A DNA stretch of 64,000 nucleotides from Actinoplanes sp. M2I2 (lineage in GTDB: Bacteria; Actinomycetota; Actinomycetes; Mycobacteriales; Micromonosporaceae), in assembly GCF_023544445.1 (NCBI RefSeq), contig NZ_JALPVJ010000011.1:1-64000 (forward strand). The letters are read 5' to 3'. Shown here in pieces: positions 25,789 to 34,240 of the stretch. Position 1 is the first letter of the stretch. The number at the start of each line of letters is the position of its first letter. Position numbers and translations under genes: made by a program. The notes beneath the pieces were generated by a model. It saw nothing but the letters and a program-made list of their open reading frames with translations, did not search any database and was not told where the DNA came from.

Positions 25789-26937
25789 GTGCTCAGTCCG
25801 CAGATCGCCGCCCTGCTCGACGACCCGGGTTCGCTCGACGAGTTCTGGCTGCGGGTCACGGCGTCGGGCACCCCGCTGGTCGAGCCCTGGCGCGACGGCT
25901 CACGACTGGTCACGTTCCTGTGGCGGGGCCCGGCTCGCGGTGCCCGGGTGTGGTGGGGCCTGGACGTCGCCCTCGAGCAGATGCCCGGCACCGATCTCTG
26001 GTACGCGACCCGGGTCCTGCCGTCCGACCTGCGCACGATCTACTGCATCGCGCACGACAGTGCCGACGCGCTCCCGGCCGACGACTCCGGGGAGGGAACG
26101 TGTCATGTGGACGCGCACAACCCGCTGCGGCACTTCTTCCCCGGCGAGCCCGGCGACCCGGACGACCACGACGCCTGGCTCTCGGTGCTCTCGCTGCCCG
26201 ACGCGCCCGGTGAGCCCTGGCTCGACCCGCGCCCCGGCGTCCAGGCCGGAACCCTGCTCGAGGCGCCGCTGTCGCATCCCGTGACGGTCCACCGCCCGGC
26301 CGGTACGCCGACGGACGGATTGCCGGTGCTGGTGGTCTTCGACGGCTGGATCGCCCGCACGGCCCAGCGGATCCCCACCATCCTCGACAATCTGGTCGCC
26401 GCCGGGGAGATCGCCCCGGTCGTCACCCTCTTCGTCAGCAACCACGCGGCCACCCGCGACGAGGACCTGACGCCCGGCTCCGACCTGGCCGCCTACCTCA
26501 CCCGGACCCTGCTGCCCTGGGCCCGCGCCGAACTGGGCGCCGGAGCCGACGGCCGGGCCAACATGGTCGCGGGCGTCTCCCGGGGCGGTCTCGCCGCCGC
26601 CCACCTGGCCCTGGCCTCGCCCGACTCGTTCGGCGCGGTGATCTCGCAGTCGGGCAGCTTCTGGTGGCCCGACGACAACCCGGGCGCGGTGATGCGCGAG
26701 GTCGCCCGGCGGCCCCCGGCCGACATCCGGTTCTACCTGGACGTCGGGATCTTCGAGACCCAGCCCGGGCCGGGCGGCCTCACCCAGATCGACGTGAACC
26801 GGGCCATGCGCGACGCGCTGCGACAGCGCGGCTATCCGGTCTCCTACGCCGAGTACACCGGTGGACACGACTACATCAACTGGCGCCGTACCTTCGCCGA
26901 CGGCCTGATCGCGGTGGCCGGGGTCCACGCGTCCTGA
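25789..26937 (+). CDS. Enterochelin-esterase-like alpha/beta hydrolase
   Basis: A 382-aa protein with the two-part plan of Fes/IroD: an N-terminal beta-sandwich (about 1-150, with Trp-Trp-Gly-Leu-Asp and Trp-Tyr-Ala-Thr-Arg-Val) and a C-terminal esterase domain. The nucleophile elbow is G-V-S-R-G-G (Ser about 264); an acid and a late His (Gly-Gly-His-Asp-Tyr) complete the triad. In the family it hydrolyses ferric siderophore lactones to release iron. The start is GTG 25789 with GGGAG upstream. No siderophore genes are in the window, so the substrate is inferred from family only. Confidence 0.82.
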   Translation: MLSPQIAALLDDPGSLDEFWLRVTASGTPLVEPWRDGSRLVTFLWRGPARGARVWWGLDVALEQMPGTDLWYATRVLPSDLRTIYCIAHDSADALPADDSGEGTCHVDAHNPLRHFFPGEPGDPDDHDAWLSVLSLPDAPGEPWLDPRPGVQAGTLLEAPLSHPVTVHRPAGTPTDGLPVLVVFDGWIARTAQRIPTILDNLVAAGEIAPVVTLFVSNHAATRDEDLTPGSDLAAYLTRTLLPWARAELGAGADGRANMVAGVSRGGLAAAHLALASPDSFGAVISQSGSFWWPDDNPGAVMREVARRPPADIRFYLDVGIFETQPGPGGLTQIDVNRAMRDALRQRGYPVSYAEYTGGHDYINWRRTFADGLIAVAGVHAS

Positions 26938-26970
26938 CTGTTCTCGGCCGGCTTTGTAAAGTCAGCGGCC

Positions 26971-27744
26971 ATGGAGATCCTCTCGGGTGGCATCAACGAG
27001 ATCGTCCGCGTCGGCGACACCGTGCGCCGCCCCGCCGGACCGTGGTCGCCCAACGTCCACGCGCTACTGCGCCACCTGGAGGCCGACGGCTTCACCGGCG
27101 CGCCGCGCGTCCGGCCCGAGACCTCCGACGGGTACGAGTACCTGTCGTTCCTGCCCGGCGACGTCTCGAACTACCCGGCGACGCCCGCGGCGGCCTCGCC
27201 CGAAGCCCTGACCAGCGCGGCGGCGTTGCTCCGGTCCTACCACGACGCGACCGTGGACTTCGCCGCCGGGACGCCGCACGACGGCTGGCAGGTGCCGGCT
27301 CGCGACCCGGTCGAAGTCGTCTGCCACGGCGACTTCGCCCCGCACAACTGCGTCCTCGACGGCTCCCGCGTCACCGGCCTGATCGACTTCGACTTCGCCC
27401 ACCCCGGCCCGCGACTGTGGGACGTCGCCTACGCCGTCTACCGCTGGGTGCCGCTCACCGCCCCGGACAATCCCGACGGCTTCGGCGCGAGCCCGGCCCA
27501 GGCCGCCCGGCTGCGCACGTTCTGCGACACGTACGGCCTGGACCCGGCCGCCCGCGCCGCCCTGGTCTCCGCGGTGGCCGCCCGGTTGCAGGCGCTGGTC
27601 GCGCTGATGCGGGCCGAGGCCGCGGCGGGCAGCGAGGCCTTCGCCGGCCACCTGGCCGCCGGCCACCACGTGCGCTACCTCGCCGACGCCGACTACGTCC
27701 TGGCCCAGCGGGAAGTCTTCGAGGAGCACCTCCTTGGCCAGTAA
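26971..27744 (+). CDS. Aminoglycoside-phosphotransferase-like (APH family) protein
   Basis: A 257-aa kinase-like protein. The Brenner-type catalytic loop C-H-G-D-F-A-P-H-N (Asp about 115, Asn about 120) and the metal-binding I-D-F-D-F-A-H-P-G-P segment (Asp about 133) are intact. Members phosphorylate antibiotics, choline, homoserine or thiamine analogues; the true substrate cannot be read. TAAAGT lies eight bases before ATG 26971. The downstream HAD-like gene starts within a few bases, suggesting an operon. Confidence 0.8.
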   Translation: MEILSGGINEIVRVGDTVRRPAGPWSPNVHALLRHLEADGFTGAPRVRPETSDGYEYLSFLPGDVSNYPATPAAASPEALTSAAALLRSYHDATVDFAAGTPHDGWQVPARDPVEVVCHGDFAPHNCVLDGSRVTGLIDFDFAHPGPRLWDVAYAVYRWVPLTAPDNPDGFGASPAQAARLRTFCDTYGLDPAARAALVSAVAARLQALVALMRAEAAAGSEAFAGHLAAGHHVRYLADADYVLAQREVFEEHLLGQ

Positions 27745-27751
27745 GCCTCTG

Positions 27752-28234
27752 ATGACCGAGCGCCCACTGCTCTTTCTCGATGTGGACGGACCGCTCATCC
27801 CCTTCCGGGCCCGCCGCGACGAACGTCGCAGCGGGGACGAGGAGACGGGGAACCCGCTTCTGGGACGGCTCGAACCGGCGGACGGGCGCCGGCTGCTGGA
27901 GCTCGGGTGCCGGCTGGTCTGGGCCACCACGTGGATGGCCGAGGCCAACGACGTGGTCGCGCCCCGTCTGGGACTGCCCGCGCTTCCGGTCGTCGAATGG
28001 CCGGACGAGGACGACGTGCCGATGCGGGGCATGCACTGGAAGACGGCGTTCCTGACCCGGTGGGCGGACGGGCGGCCCTTCGTCTGGCTGGACGACGAGA
28101 TCGGCGAGGCCGACCGGCGGTGGGTGGCCGGCCGGCACCCCGGGCCGGCGCTGTTGCACCGGGTCGACCCGGCGGCCGGGCTGACCGAAGCGGACTTCGC
28201 GGCTGTGCGTCGGTGGGAGCCCCGTTCGAGGTAG
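27752..28234 (+). CDS. HAD-like hydrolase domain protein
   Basis: A 160-aa protein starting M-T-E-R-P-L-L-F-L-D-V-D-G-P-L, where D-x-D is HAD motif I with the nucleophile Asp. W-A-T-T-W fits motif II (Thr) and W-L-D-D-E the acidic motif IV; a Lys for motif III lies in Trp-Lys-Thr-Ala. It is shorter than most HAD phosphatases and without a cap domain. ATG 27752 is chosen because the protein then begins eight residues before the motif; an in-frame TTG at 27734 overlaps the APH gene stop. Probably a small phosphatase of unknown substrate. Confidence 0.72.
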   Translation: MTERPLLFLDVDGPLIPFRARRDERRSGDEETGNPLLGRLEPADGRRLLELGCRLVWATTWMAEANDVVAPRLGLPALPVVEWPDEDDVPMRGMHWKTAFLTRWADGRPFVWLDDEIGEADRRWVAGRHPGPALLHRVDPAAGLTEADFAAVRRWEPRSR

Positions 28235-28289
28235 GCGGATCGGGCAACGGGTCCGAGGGGGACGGGGGATTCCCTTGAGGGCGGTTCTG

Positions 28290-28326
28290 TTCGTAGCGTG
28301 ATGGCATCACGGCGGAACGCTACGAA
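28290..28326 (+). promoter_or_regulatory. 10-bp inverted repeat upstream of the secreted protease gene
   Basis: TTCGTAGCGT (28290-28299) and ACGCTACGAA (28317-28326) are perfect complements separated by 17 bp; the right arm abuts the GGAG ribosome binding site of the protease gene. The left arm contains a TAGCGT -10-like hexamer, so the repeat may be an operator over the promoter or form a hairpin masking the RBS. Confidence 0.5.
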
Positions 28327-28335
28327 GGAGTCCGG

Positions 28336-29151
28336 GTGGTGACTCGGCACAGATGGACCCGCCTGGCCTCGGCCGGCCTGGTCACGTTCGTGGCCTGGGC
28401 CATGACCGGGCAGGCGTCGGCGATCGTGAGCCCGCGCATCGAGGCCCGCGCCGACCTCGGCATCGCGGCCGTCGTCCGGGTGGAGGCCGACCATGGGCTC
28501 CTGGACGACGGCCTGGCCTGCACGGGAACGCTGATCGCGCCCCAGTGGGTGATCACCGCGCAGCACTGCACCAACCTGGACCGGCAACCGGGGCGGGCCT
28601 ACAGCGCCCGCGATCTGGTGGTCCGGCCCGCGGCGCCGGACCGGGCCCGGTGGGCGGTCGTCGCCGTGTGGCGGATGGGCGGCTACAACGACAAGACGCT
28701 GGCCAACGATGTCGCCCTGCTGGAGCTGGCGCGACCCGTGACGTCGGTGACGCCGGCCCGGATCGCTACCCGGGCGGCGCCGGCCGGGGCGGCGGCCGAG
28801 GTCCACGGGTTCGCCGGGCGGCCGGAGCAGCATGTGGGGCGGGTGCGGATCACCAGCCTGGCCGCCGTGAACACCGGGCCGTGCCTGTTCCCGGACGCGC
28901 CCGGGGCTTCCATGAGCTTCGTGACGTCGGTCGATGGCGGCTCGTCGCGGGGGGACAGCGGCGGGCCGATGTTCGTGCGGCGCGCCGGGCTGCTCGAGCT
29001 GCACACGGTGACCGCGGGCGCGGCCGACCGGGTCTCCTGCGAGGCGCCGGACCTGCGCGGGCGCCCGCAGTCCTGGGTCGGGATCTACAACCGGGTCGAC
29101 CGGGCCAGCGTCGCCTGGGGCTTCATCACGGCGCACGTGCCGTCGCTCTGA
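28336..29151 (+). CDS. Secreted trypsin-like serine protease (S1 family)
   Basis: A 271-aa protein with a signal peptide (residues 1 to about 30, ending T-G-Q-A-S-A). The catalytic triad is complete: His in W-V-I-T-A-Q-H-C, Asp in A-N-D-V-A-L-L-E-L, and Ser in S-S-R-G-D-S-G-G-P. The His-box Cys has a partner (Cys-Thr-Gly-Thr-Leu), giving the usual disulfide. Length fits a bare chymotrypsin fold without accessory domains. The start is GTG 28336 behind AAGGAG. It would act outside the cell on proteins; specificity is not assigned. Confidence 0.85.
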   Translation: MVTRHRWTRLASAGLVTFVAWAMTGQASAIVSPRIEARADLGIAAVVRVEADHGLLDDGLACTGTLIAPQWVITAQHCTNLDRQPGRAYSARDLVVRPAAPDRARWAVVAVWRMGGYNDKTLANDVALLELARPVTSVTPARIATRAAPAGAAAEVHGFAGRPEQHVGRVRITSLAAVNTGPCLFPDAPGASMSFVTSVDGGSSRGDSGGPMFVRRAGLLELHTVTAGAADRVSCEAPDLRGRPQSWVGIYNRVDRASVAWGFITAHVPSL

Positions 29152-29189
29152 ACCCGGCCGGGGTCGGCGGAACCCGGCCGGGGTCGGCG
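29150..29189. repeat. Two perfect 20-bp tandem repeats at the protease stop codon
   Basis: Unit gaacccggccggggtcggcg at 29150-29169 and again at 29170-29189. The first copy contains the last two bases of the TGA stop of the protease gene. Similar stop-spanning tandem duplications occur at 30659, 55357 and 62746. Confidence 0.85.
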
Positions 29190-29200
29190 CTTCGGGCCGC

Positions 29201-29229
29201 CCGGCACCCCTCAGGCGAGGGGGTGCCGG
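29201..29229. terminator. Hairpin terminator after the secreted protease gene
   Basis: CCGGCACCCC (29201-29210) pairs perfectly with GGGGTGCCGG (29220-29229) around a 9-nt loop. There is no T-run, as usual in very GC-rich actinobacteria. Confidence 0.6.
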
Positions 29230-29492
29230 GGTGATACGGCCGATTCCGCCGGTACGGCAATCGTCCATAGCGTGGAGGCGGCACCTCGAGCTTCTTGAGG
29301 AGCCGGCGACGACCCCCGCGGGAACCGGGGTCGTGGCCGGCCGCCGGGGTGATCGCCGCCGGGGGGAACGCTCGTCCAGGCGCGCGGCGGTGATCACGTA
29401 ACCGGGGGTGGGCGGGCAGCCGGGGCGGCGGCCCGCCCACCGACGGCCGGGCGGGGTCGCGGCCGGCGTACGGGAAAACGGATGATGAGGGC
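29230..29492. other. Intergenic stretch with a promoter-like box and no gene
   Basis: With the repeat and hairpin before it, 341 bp lie between the protease and the P450. A TAGCGT hexamer near 29269 resembles other -10 boxes in the window, but no credible frame follows it. I see no RNA gene. Confidence 0.4.
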
Positions 29493-30680
29493 ATGGACTA
29501 CCCGACCGCGCTCGGTTCGCTGTTCACCCCTGAGGGACGTCACGACCCCTACCCGGCCTACGACGTCCTGCGGGCGCACGCCCCTGCCTTCCTGGCCCCC
29601 GACGAACGCTGGTACGTGACCACCCATGCCCTGATCAACCGCCTGCTGCGCGACCCCGCCCTGCGGCAGGCCGACGCGAAGGACTACGACGAGTTCTGGC
29701 CCGAGTGGCGGCAGAACCGCGGCGTCGCCTCGGTGGTGCTGTCGATGCTGCAGGCCAACCCGCCCGACCACACCCGGGTGCGCCGGGCCGCCGCGGCGAC
29801 CTTCACGCCCCGCCGCATCAACGGCCTGCGCGACGTCATCGCCGGGCAGGCCGAGGAACTGATCAGGGCGATGCCGGCGACCGCCGACTTCATGACCGCG
29901 TTCGCCTACCCACTGCCGATCGCGGTCATCTGCGCGCTGCTGGGCGTGCCGGCCGGCGACCGCGCCTGGTTCCGGCAGCGCGCCGCCGACCTGACCGTGG
30001 TGCTCGAGCCGGTCAGCACGATCGAGGAGATGGAGCGGGCCGACGCGGCCGGGCGCGACCTCGAGGACTACCTCATCGGCCTGATCGCCGAGCGGCAACG
30101 CGAACCGCGGGAGGACCTCACGAGCGCGCTGATCGCCTCCGGGGACACGCTGACCGGCGCGGAACTGCTCGCCAACCTCGTGCTGCTGCTGGTGGCCGGT
30201 TTCGAGACCACGGCCAACCTGCTCGGCATGGGCCTGCACCTGCTGCTCGAGCGCCCGGAGCAGGCCGGGCGGCTGCGCGCCGACGCCGGCCTGGCGCCCA
30301 ACTTCGTCGAGGAGATCCTCCGGTACGAGTCACCGGTGCAGCTGACGTCGCGGTTCACCACCCGGCCGCTCGACCTCGGTGACGGCCTCAGCGTGCCGGC
30401 CGGCGCCGGGCTGACGATGCTGCTCGGGTCGGCCAACCGGGACCCGGCCCGCTACGACGACCCGCACCGGTTCGACCCGGACCGGCCGGCCGTCCAGCCG
30501 GTCTCGTTCGGCGGCGGCGCGCACTACTGCCTCGGCGCCCCGCTGGCCCGCCTCGAAGCGCAGGTGGCCTTCCCCATGCTGCTCACGATGCTGCCCCGGC
30601 TGGCCCTGGCCGGACCGGCCGAGCGCCGCGACCGGCTGGTCATGCGCGGCTTCTCGACGCTGCCGGTCACGACCGGGTGA
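29493..30680 (+). CDS. Cytochrome P450
   Basis: A 395-aa soluble class I-type P450. The I-helix oxygen-binding motif is A-G-F-E-T-T (about residue 234), the ExxR pair is E-I-L-R, and the heme loop is F-G-G-G-A-H-Y-C-L-G with the axial Cys near 345. Residues 80-95 (Asn-Pro-Pro-Asp-His-Thr-Arg-Val-Arg) form the C-helix pattern. It needs a separate ferredoxin and reductase, neither of which is in the window. It lies tail-to-tail with a second, distinct P450. Substrate unknown. Confidence 0.92.
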   Translation: MDYPTALGSLFTPEGRHDPYPAYDVLRAHAPAFLAPDERWYVTTHALINRLLRDPALRQADAKDYDEFWPEWRQNRGVASVVLSMLQANPPDHTRVRRAAAATFTPRRINGLRDVIAGQAEELIRAMPATADFMTAFAYPLPIAVICALLGVPAGDRAWFRQRAADLTVVLEPVSTIEEMERADAAGRDLEDYLIGLIAERQREPREDLTSALIASGDTLTGAELLANLVLLLVAGFETTANLLGMGLHLLLERPEQAGRLRADAGLAPNFVEEILRYESPVQLTSRFTTRPLDLGDGLSVPAGAGLTMLLGSANRDPARYDDPHRFDPDRPAVQPVSFGGGAHYCLGAPLARLEAQVAFPMLLTMLPRLALAGPAERRDRLVMRGFSTLPVTTG

Positions 30681-30733
30681 GCCGCTGCCGGCCACGACCG
30701 AATGAGGCGCCGCCGGTCACGACCGGGTGAGCC
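30659..30733. repeat. Three 25-bp tandem repeats covering both P450 stop codons
   Basis: Units at 30659-30683, 30684-30708 and 30709-30733 share the core GCCGG(T/C)CACGACCG; the first and third differ by a single base. The first copy holds the TGA of the plus-strand P450 and the third holds, on the complement, the TGA of the minus-strand P450. Confidence 0.85.
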
Positions 30734-31889
30734 GCACCTCGCGATAGCCGCGCAGCACGAACGTGGGCCGGTTGACCGGCTCGGCGGCCAGCTCCAGCCG
30801 GCCGGGCAGCAGCGCCTCCAGGGCAGCCCGCAGCTCGATGCGGGCCAGCGGCGCCCCCAGGCAGAAATGCAGGCCGGCGCCGAACCCGAGGTGCGGGTTG
30901 GGGCTGCGGCCCACGTCGAAGGCGTCCGGCGCGGTGAACACGGCCGGGTCCCGGTTGGCCGCGCCGAGCAGCGCCGCGATCGACGCGCCGGCCGGAATCC
31001 GTACGCCCCCGATCGTCACGTCCTCGGCGGCGGTCCGCACGAACATGTGCAGCGGGGAGTCGTACCGGATCATCTCCTCGGCCGCCGTCGCGATCAGCGA
31101 CGGGTCGGCCCGCACCCGGGCCAGCTCGGCCGGGTGCCGCAGCAACGCGACCAGGCCGCCGCCGAGTGCGTTGACCGAGGCCTCGTGGCCGGCGTTGAGC
31201 AGCAGGATCGCCGAGGCGACCAGCTCGTCGGCGGAGAGCCGATCGGAGCCGTCCCGCACCGACACCAGGTGGCTGATCAGGTCGTCGGCCGGTTCGGCGG
31301 TCCGCTGCCGGGCCAGCCGGCGCAGATAATCGGCGAACTCGCGGCACGCTTCCAGGGCGTCGGCCTCGACCTGCGGGGTCCGTGACACCTCGTACATCCG
31401 CACGATCGCCGCCGACCACGGCCGCAGCCTGGGCCGGTCGGCCTCGGGAACGCCCAGCAGCTCGGCGATGACCGCGACGGCCAACGGCTCGGCCACGTCG
31501 GCGAGCAGGTCGAAGGCCGGTCCCGCGTCGCGTACGAGGGTGACGGCCGTCGCCGCGACGGCGGGACCCAGCCGGGCCACGTGGCCGCGCGCGAACGCCC
31601 GGGCCACCAACGACCGCAGCCGGGTGTGGACGGGCGGTTCGTTCTCCATCATCTGGTTGCGGTGCAGCAGATTGAACGGCTCGTACCGCCCGGCCGGTTC
31701 ACGGTCGCGCCAGAACCGCCCGAGCCGCCGGTCGCGCAACACCGCGCCGGCCGCCGCGTGAGTGGCCGCGAGAAACTGCCCGGTCGGCTCGTGCCAGGTC
31801 ACCGGGCCGCTCTCGCGAAGCCGGGCCAGTTCCGGGTACGGGTCCTGAAGGAACGCCGGATCGGCGAAGTCGACGGTCACGCACTCCAT
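30717..31889 (-). CDS. Cytochrome P450 with altered I-helix motif
   Basis: A 390-aa P450 with ExxR as E-M-I-R and heme loop F-G-A-G-L-H-F-C-L-G. The I-helix motif reads N-A-G-H-E-A-S: the acid is kept but the usual Thr is Ala, followed by Ser. In well-studied P450s that Thr helps proton delivery to oxygen; natural exceptions such as EryF rely on substrate groups instead. ATG 31889 is chosen because the protein then starts M-E-C-V-T-V-D-F just before the first P450 helix; the longer reading frame is not protein-like. Different enough from the neighbouring P450 to be an independent enzyme rather than a recent duplicate. Confidence 0.9.
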   Translation of the reverse strand: MECVTVDFADPAFLQDPYPELARLRESGPVTWHEPTGQFLAATHAAAGAVLRDRRLGRFWRDREPAGRYEPFNLLHRNQMMENEPPVHTRLRSLVARAFARGHVARLGPAVAATAVTLVRDAGPAFDLLADVAEPLAVAVIAELLGVPEADRPRLRPWSAAIVRMYEVSRTPQVEADALEACREFADYLRRLARQRTAEPADDLISHLVSVRDGSDRLSADELVASAILLLNAGHEASVNALGGGLVALLRHPAELARVRADPSLIATAAEEMIRYDSPLHMFVRTAAEDVTIGGVRIPAGASIAALLGAANRDPAVFTAPDAFDVGRSPNPHLGFGAGLHFCLGAPLARIELRAALEALLPGRLELAAEPVNRPTFVLRGYREVRLTRS

Positions 31890-31981
31890 CCTGGACGACC
31901 ACCCGGCGCCGGACCAGCACGCCGACTCCCACGGTGGCACGGGCGCTACTCTGAGGATCTTTGGGAGGCAGGCCGGGTGTC

Positions 31982-32443
31982 ATGACCAGAATCGACCTCG
32001 TCGTCCCGGAGGAACTGGAACCGGAACTGGTGATCCCGCCGCTGGCGGTCACCGACGGGACTGCCGACCCGGAATGGGTCGAGGTGCCGGTCAGCGACTG
32101 GCGGCTCGGTCGACGGACCATGCTGCGGCTCCCTTTGGACCGGCGGAGCGCCCGGAGCGCCCGCCGGTTCGTGCGGCTGAGGCCGTGGGAGCCGGTGACG
32201 AGGCTGGTCTTCGGGGCTGCCTCGCTGACGTTCGTCCTCGCCGACCTGTCGCCGTCGCAGAACCGGGTGGCTCTCGTCGTGGCCGCCGCCGCGCTCGCGA
32301 CCTCGTTCTTCCTGTACGGGCGCGGGCTGCCGCGGCAGGTGCCGACCCGCAACCGCGCCGGCGACCTCCGGTTGCCCGGCGTTGCCGAGCCGGTCGCCCT
32401 GGCCTGGATGGCCGCCAATCCCGGCGTGACCGCCGCCGAGTGA
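31982..32443 (+). CDS. Small membrane protein of unknown function
   Basis: A 153-aa protein with two hydrophobic segments (about residues 78-95 and 100-115) and hydrophilic ends. The N-terminal part is acidic with Pro-Glu-Glu-Leu-Glu-Pro-Glu-Leu. ATG 31982 is chosen; TTG 31961 just before a GGGAGG is an alternative that would add seven residues. A TACTCT box lies at about 31948. I do not recognise a family. Confidence 0.6.
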   Translation: MTRIDLVVPEELEPELVIPPLAVTDGTADPEWVEVPVSDWRLGRRTMLRLPLDRRSARSARRFVRLRPWEPVTRLVFGAASLTFVLADLSPSQNRVALVVAAAALATSFFLYGRGLPRQVPTRNRAGDLRLPGVAEPVALAWMAANPGVTAAE

Positions 32444-32496
32444 CCTGGCGCACAGGGTTCGGGCAATCCACCCGACTGCTCAGATGGAGACACGTT

Positions 32497-32537
32497 CGTG
32501 CCTCTCCGGTTTTGCGGATCAGAACCGGAGAGTCACG
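32497..32537. terminator. Bidirectional hairpin between convergent genes
   Basis: CTCTCCGGTT (32502-32511) pairs with AACCGGAGAG (32523-32532) around an 11-nt loop, and after one C/T mismatch the stem extends with CGTG/CACG (32497-32500 and 32534-32537). It lies between the small membrane gene (plus) and the chemoreceptor gene (minus), so it can serve both. Confidence 0.7.
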
Positions 32538-32618
32538 TGGTCATGGGACTGCTCGGCCGGCCGCATGGCCGGTGCGCTCGACCAGGCCGTCGCCCGCCTG
32601 CGCGTTCCGCGTGGGCCG

Positions 32619-34133
32619 TCAGTTGAAGGCGCGGGCCATCGACGCCTGCTCCTCCAGGACCTCGCCGATGCGGGCCTGGACGGCGTCGAGCTGGGCGATC
32701 GTCTCGCCGGTCGTGCGGATGCCGCCGGCGACCGATTCGGCGCTCGACTGCAGCGCCGCGATCTGCTCGGAGACCCGTTTGGTGGCCTCCGCCGTCTCCC
32801 GCGCCAGTTCCTTGACCTCACCCGCGACGACGGCGAAGCCCTTGCCGATCTCGCCCGCCCGGGCCGCCTCGATGGTCGCGTTGAGGGCCAGCAGGTTGGT
32901 CTGGTCGGCGATCGACGAGATGATCTGGATGACGTCGCCGATCGCCGCCGACGCGTCGTTGAGCGAGGACACGTCCCCGGTCATGTCCGAGGCCCGCCCG
33001 ACCGCCTCGTCGGCCACCCGGCTGGCGTCGGCCGTGGCCGTCCTCAACCGGTCGACCGTGTCCAGCAGGGCCCGCGCGTTCCGGGCCGCCGTCTCGGCGC
33101 CACGGACCACGTCGAGGCGCTGCGACACCAGCTGCTGCACGTTGCGCAGGGCGTCCATCCGCGAGTCGGACAGCTCGACGAACTCGGTGGTGAAGAAGTC
33201 CATCGTGCCGACGATGTGGTCGCCGCTCGAGATCGGGAAACAGACCCCGGAGCGGACGCCGGCCCGCTGGGCCGCGGGGGCCCGGACGCAGTCGGTCAGC
33301 TGACCGATGTCGCGCACGAAGACGAGGTCGCGGGCCCGCCACGCCCGTCCCGACAGGCCGACGCCCTCGGCGAAGGTGGCCGCCAGCGTCACCTTGCGGA
33401 ACTCCTCGCCGGCGTCGCCCGACTCCACACAGAACCGCAGCACGTTGTCGTTCTCGTCGATCTGCCAGTACGACCCGTAGGCCCAGTGGAAGGCGGTGCG
33501 CACGGCGTCGAGGGCCGATTTGAGGGCGATCGACGAGTCGGTGGTGTGCCCGAGCGCGGCGACCACGTTGGTCACGGCCAGCCGGTCGTCGGCGATCTGG
33601 CGGGTGTAGTACGCGGTGAGCGCGGCCACCCGGGCCTGCTCGGCCACCCGCCCGATGGCCGCCCACTTGCTGGCCAGCGCGGCGTCGGGCGCCATCTCGC
33701 GGCGCGCGTAGTACTCCATCACCGAGAAGACCTTGTGGCCCTTGGTGGTCGGGACCGCCGTGGCCGACACGGCGCCGGCCCGGTGCGCCGCCGTGAACCG
33801 CGGGTCGCCACCGGCCGACGCGGCGGTGAAGTAGACGGCGTGGCCCGTACGGGCCGCTTGCTGAACCATGCCGGGCACCCCGCCGCCGCCGAGCGTGCCC
33901 GCGAGCTTGCCGCACTCGAACTCGAGCCGGGGTGTGCCGCCGTCGACGAGCCACACGGCGACGTAGTCGAAGTCATAGAACTCGAGGTGGGTGGAGGCGT
34001 AGATCCGCCAGCTGCTGGCCTCGTCGGTGGCGTTCTCGAGGTTGCTGACCAGCTCTTCGAGCGCTTCGATGTCGCGCGGCAGCTCGCGCGGCGGGGTGGG
34101 CTCGTCCAACGCCCGCTTTCCGAACAGACCCAT
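32619..34133 (-). CDS. Soluble methyl-accepting chemotaxis-like receptor with two GAF-like domains
   Basis: A 504-aa protein with no membrane segment. Two GAF-like sensor domains (about 30-180 and 200-345) precede a coiled-coil signalling domain. The hairpin tip I-A-D-Q-T-N-L-L-A-L-N-A-T-I-E-A-A-R-A-G is the conserved CheA/CheW contact of MCPs. Sensing is therefore cytoplasmic (redox, gas or small ligand). No che genes are in the window; a motile actinobacterium with flagellated spores would carry them elsewhere. A TAACCT box six bases before ATG 34133 indicates a leaderless transcript. Confidence 0.88.
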   Translation of the reverse strand: MGLFGKRALDEPTPPRELPRDIEALEELVSNLENATDEASSWRIYASTHLEFYDFDYVAVWLVDGGTPRLEFECGKLAGTLGGGGVPGMVQQAARTGHAVYFTAASAGGDPRFTAAHRAGAVSATAVPTTKGHKVFSVMEYYARREMAPDAALASKWAAIGRVAEQARVAALTAYYTRQIADDRLAVTNVVAALGHTTDSSIALKSALDAVRTAFHWAYGSYWQIDENDNVLRFCVESGDAGEEFRKVTLAATFAEGVGLSGRAWRARDLVFVRDIGQLTDCVRAPAAQRAGVRSGVCFPISSGDHIVGTMDFFTTEFVELSDSRMDALRNVQQLVSQRLDVVRGAETAARNARALLDTVDRLRTATADASRVADEAVGRASDMTGDVSSLNDASAAIGDVIQIISSIADQTNLLALNATIEAARAGEIGKGFAVVAGEVKELARETAEATKRVSEQIAALQSSAESVAGGIRTTGETIAQLDAVQARIGEVLEEQASMARAFN

Positions 34134-34139
34134 GGTGTC

Positions 34140-34145
34140 AGGTTA
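34140..34145 (-). promoter_or_regulatory. -10 box of a leaderless promoter for the chemoreceptor gene
   Basis: Minus-strand TAACCT, six bases before ATG 34133. Confidence 0.5.
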
Positions 34146-34240
34146 CGGAGTGTTATGCGGTCTTTAGGGGTCTATGGCGATACAGGTGCCGGGAGCGGAT
34201 GCCGGCCTCGTCTCGTCCGTTGATCGGACCCGTGTTGCTT

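Noticed and set aside
29493..31889. Secondary-metabolite gene cluster suggested by two P450s
   Set aside because: No polyketide, peptide or terpene synthase, or tailoring set, lies next to them.
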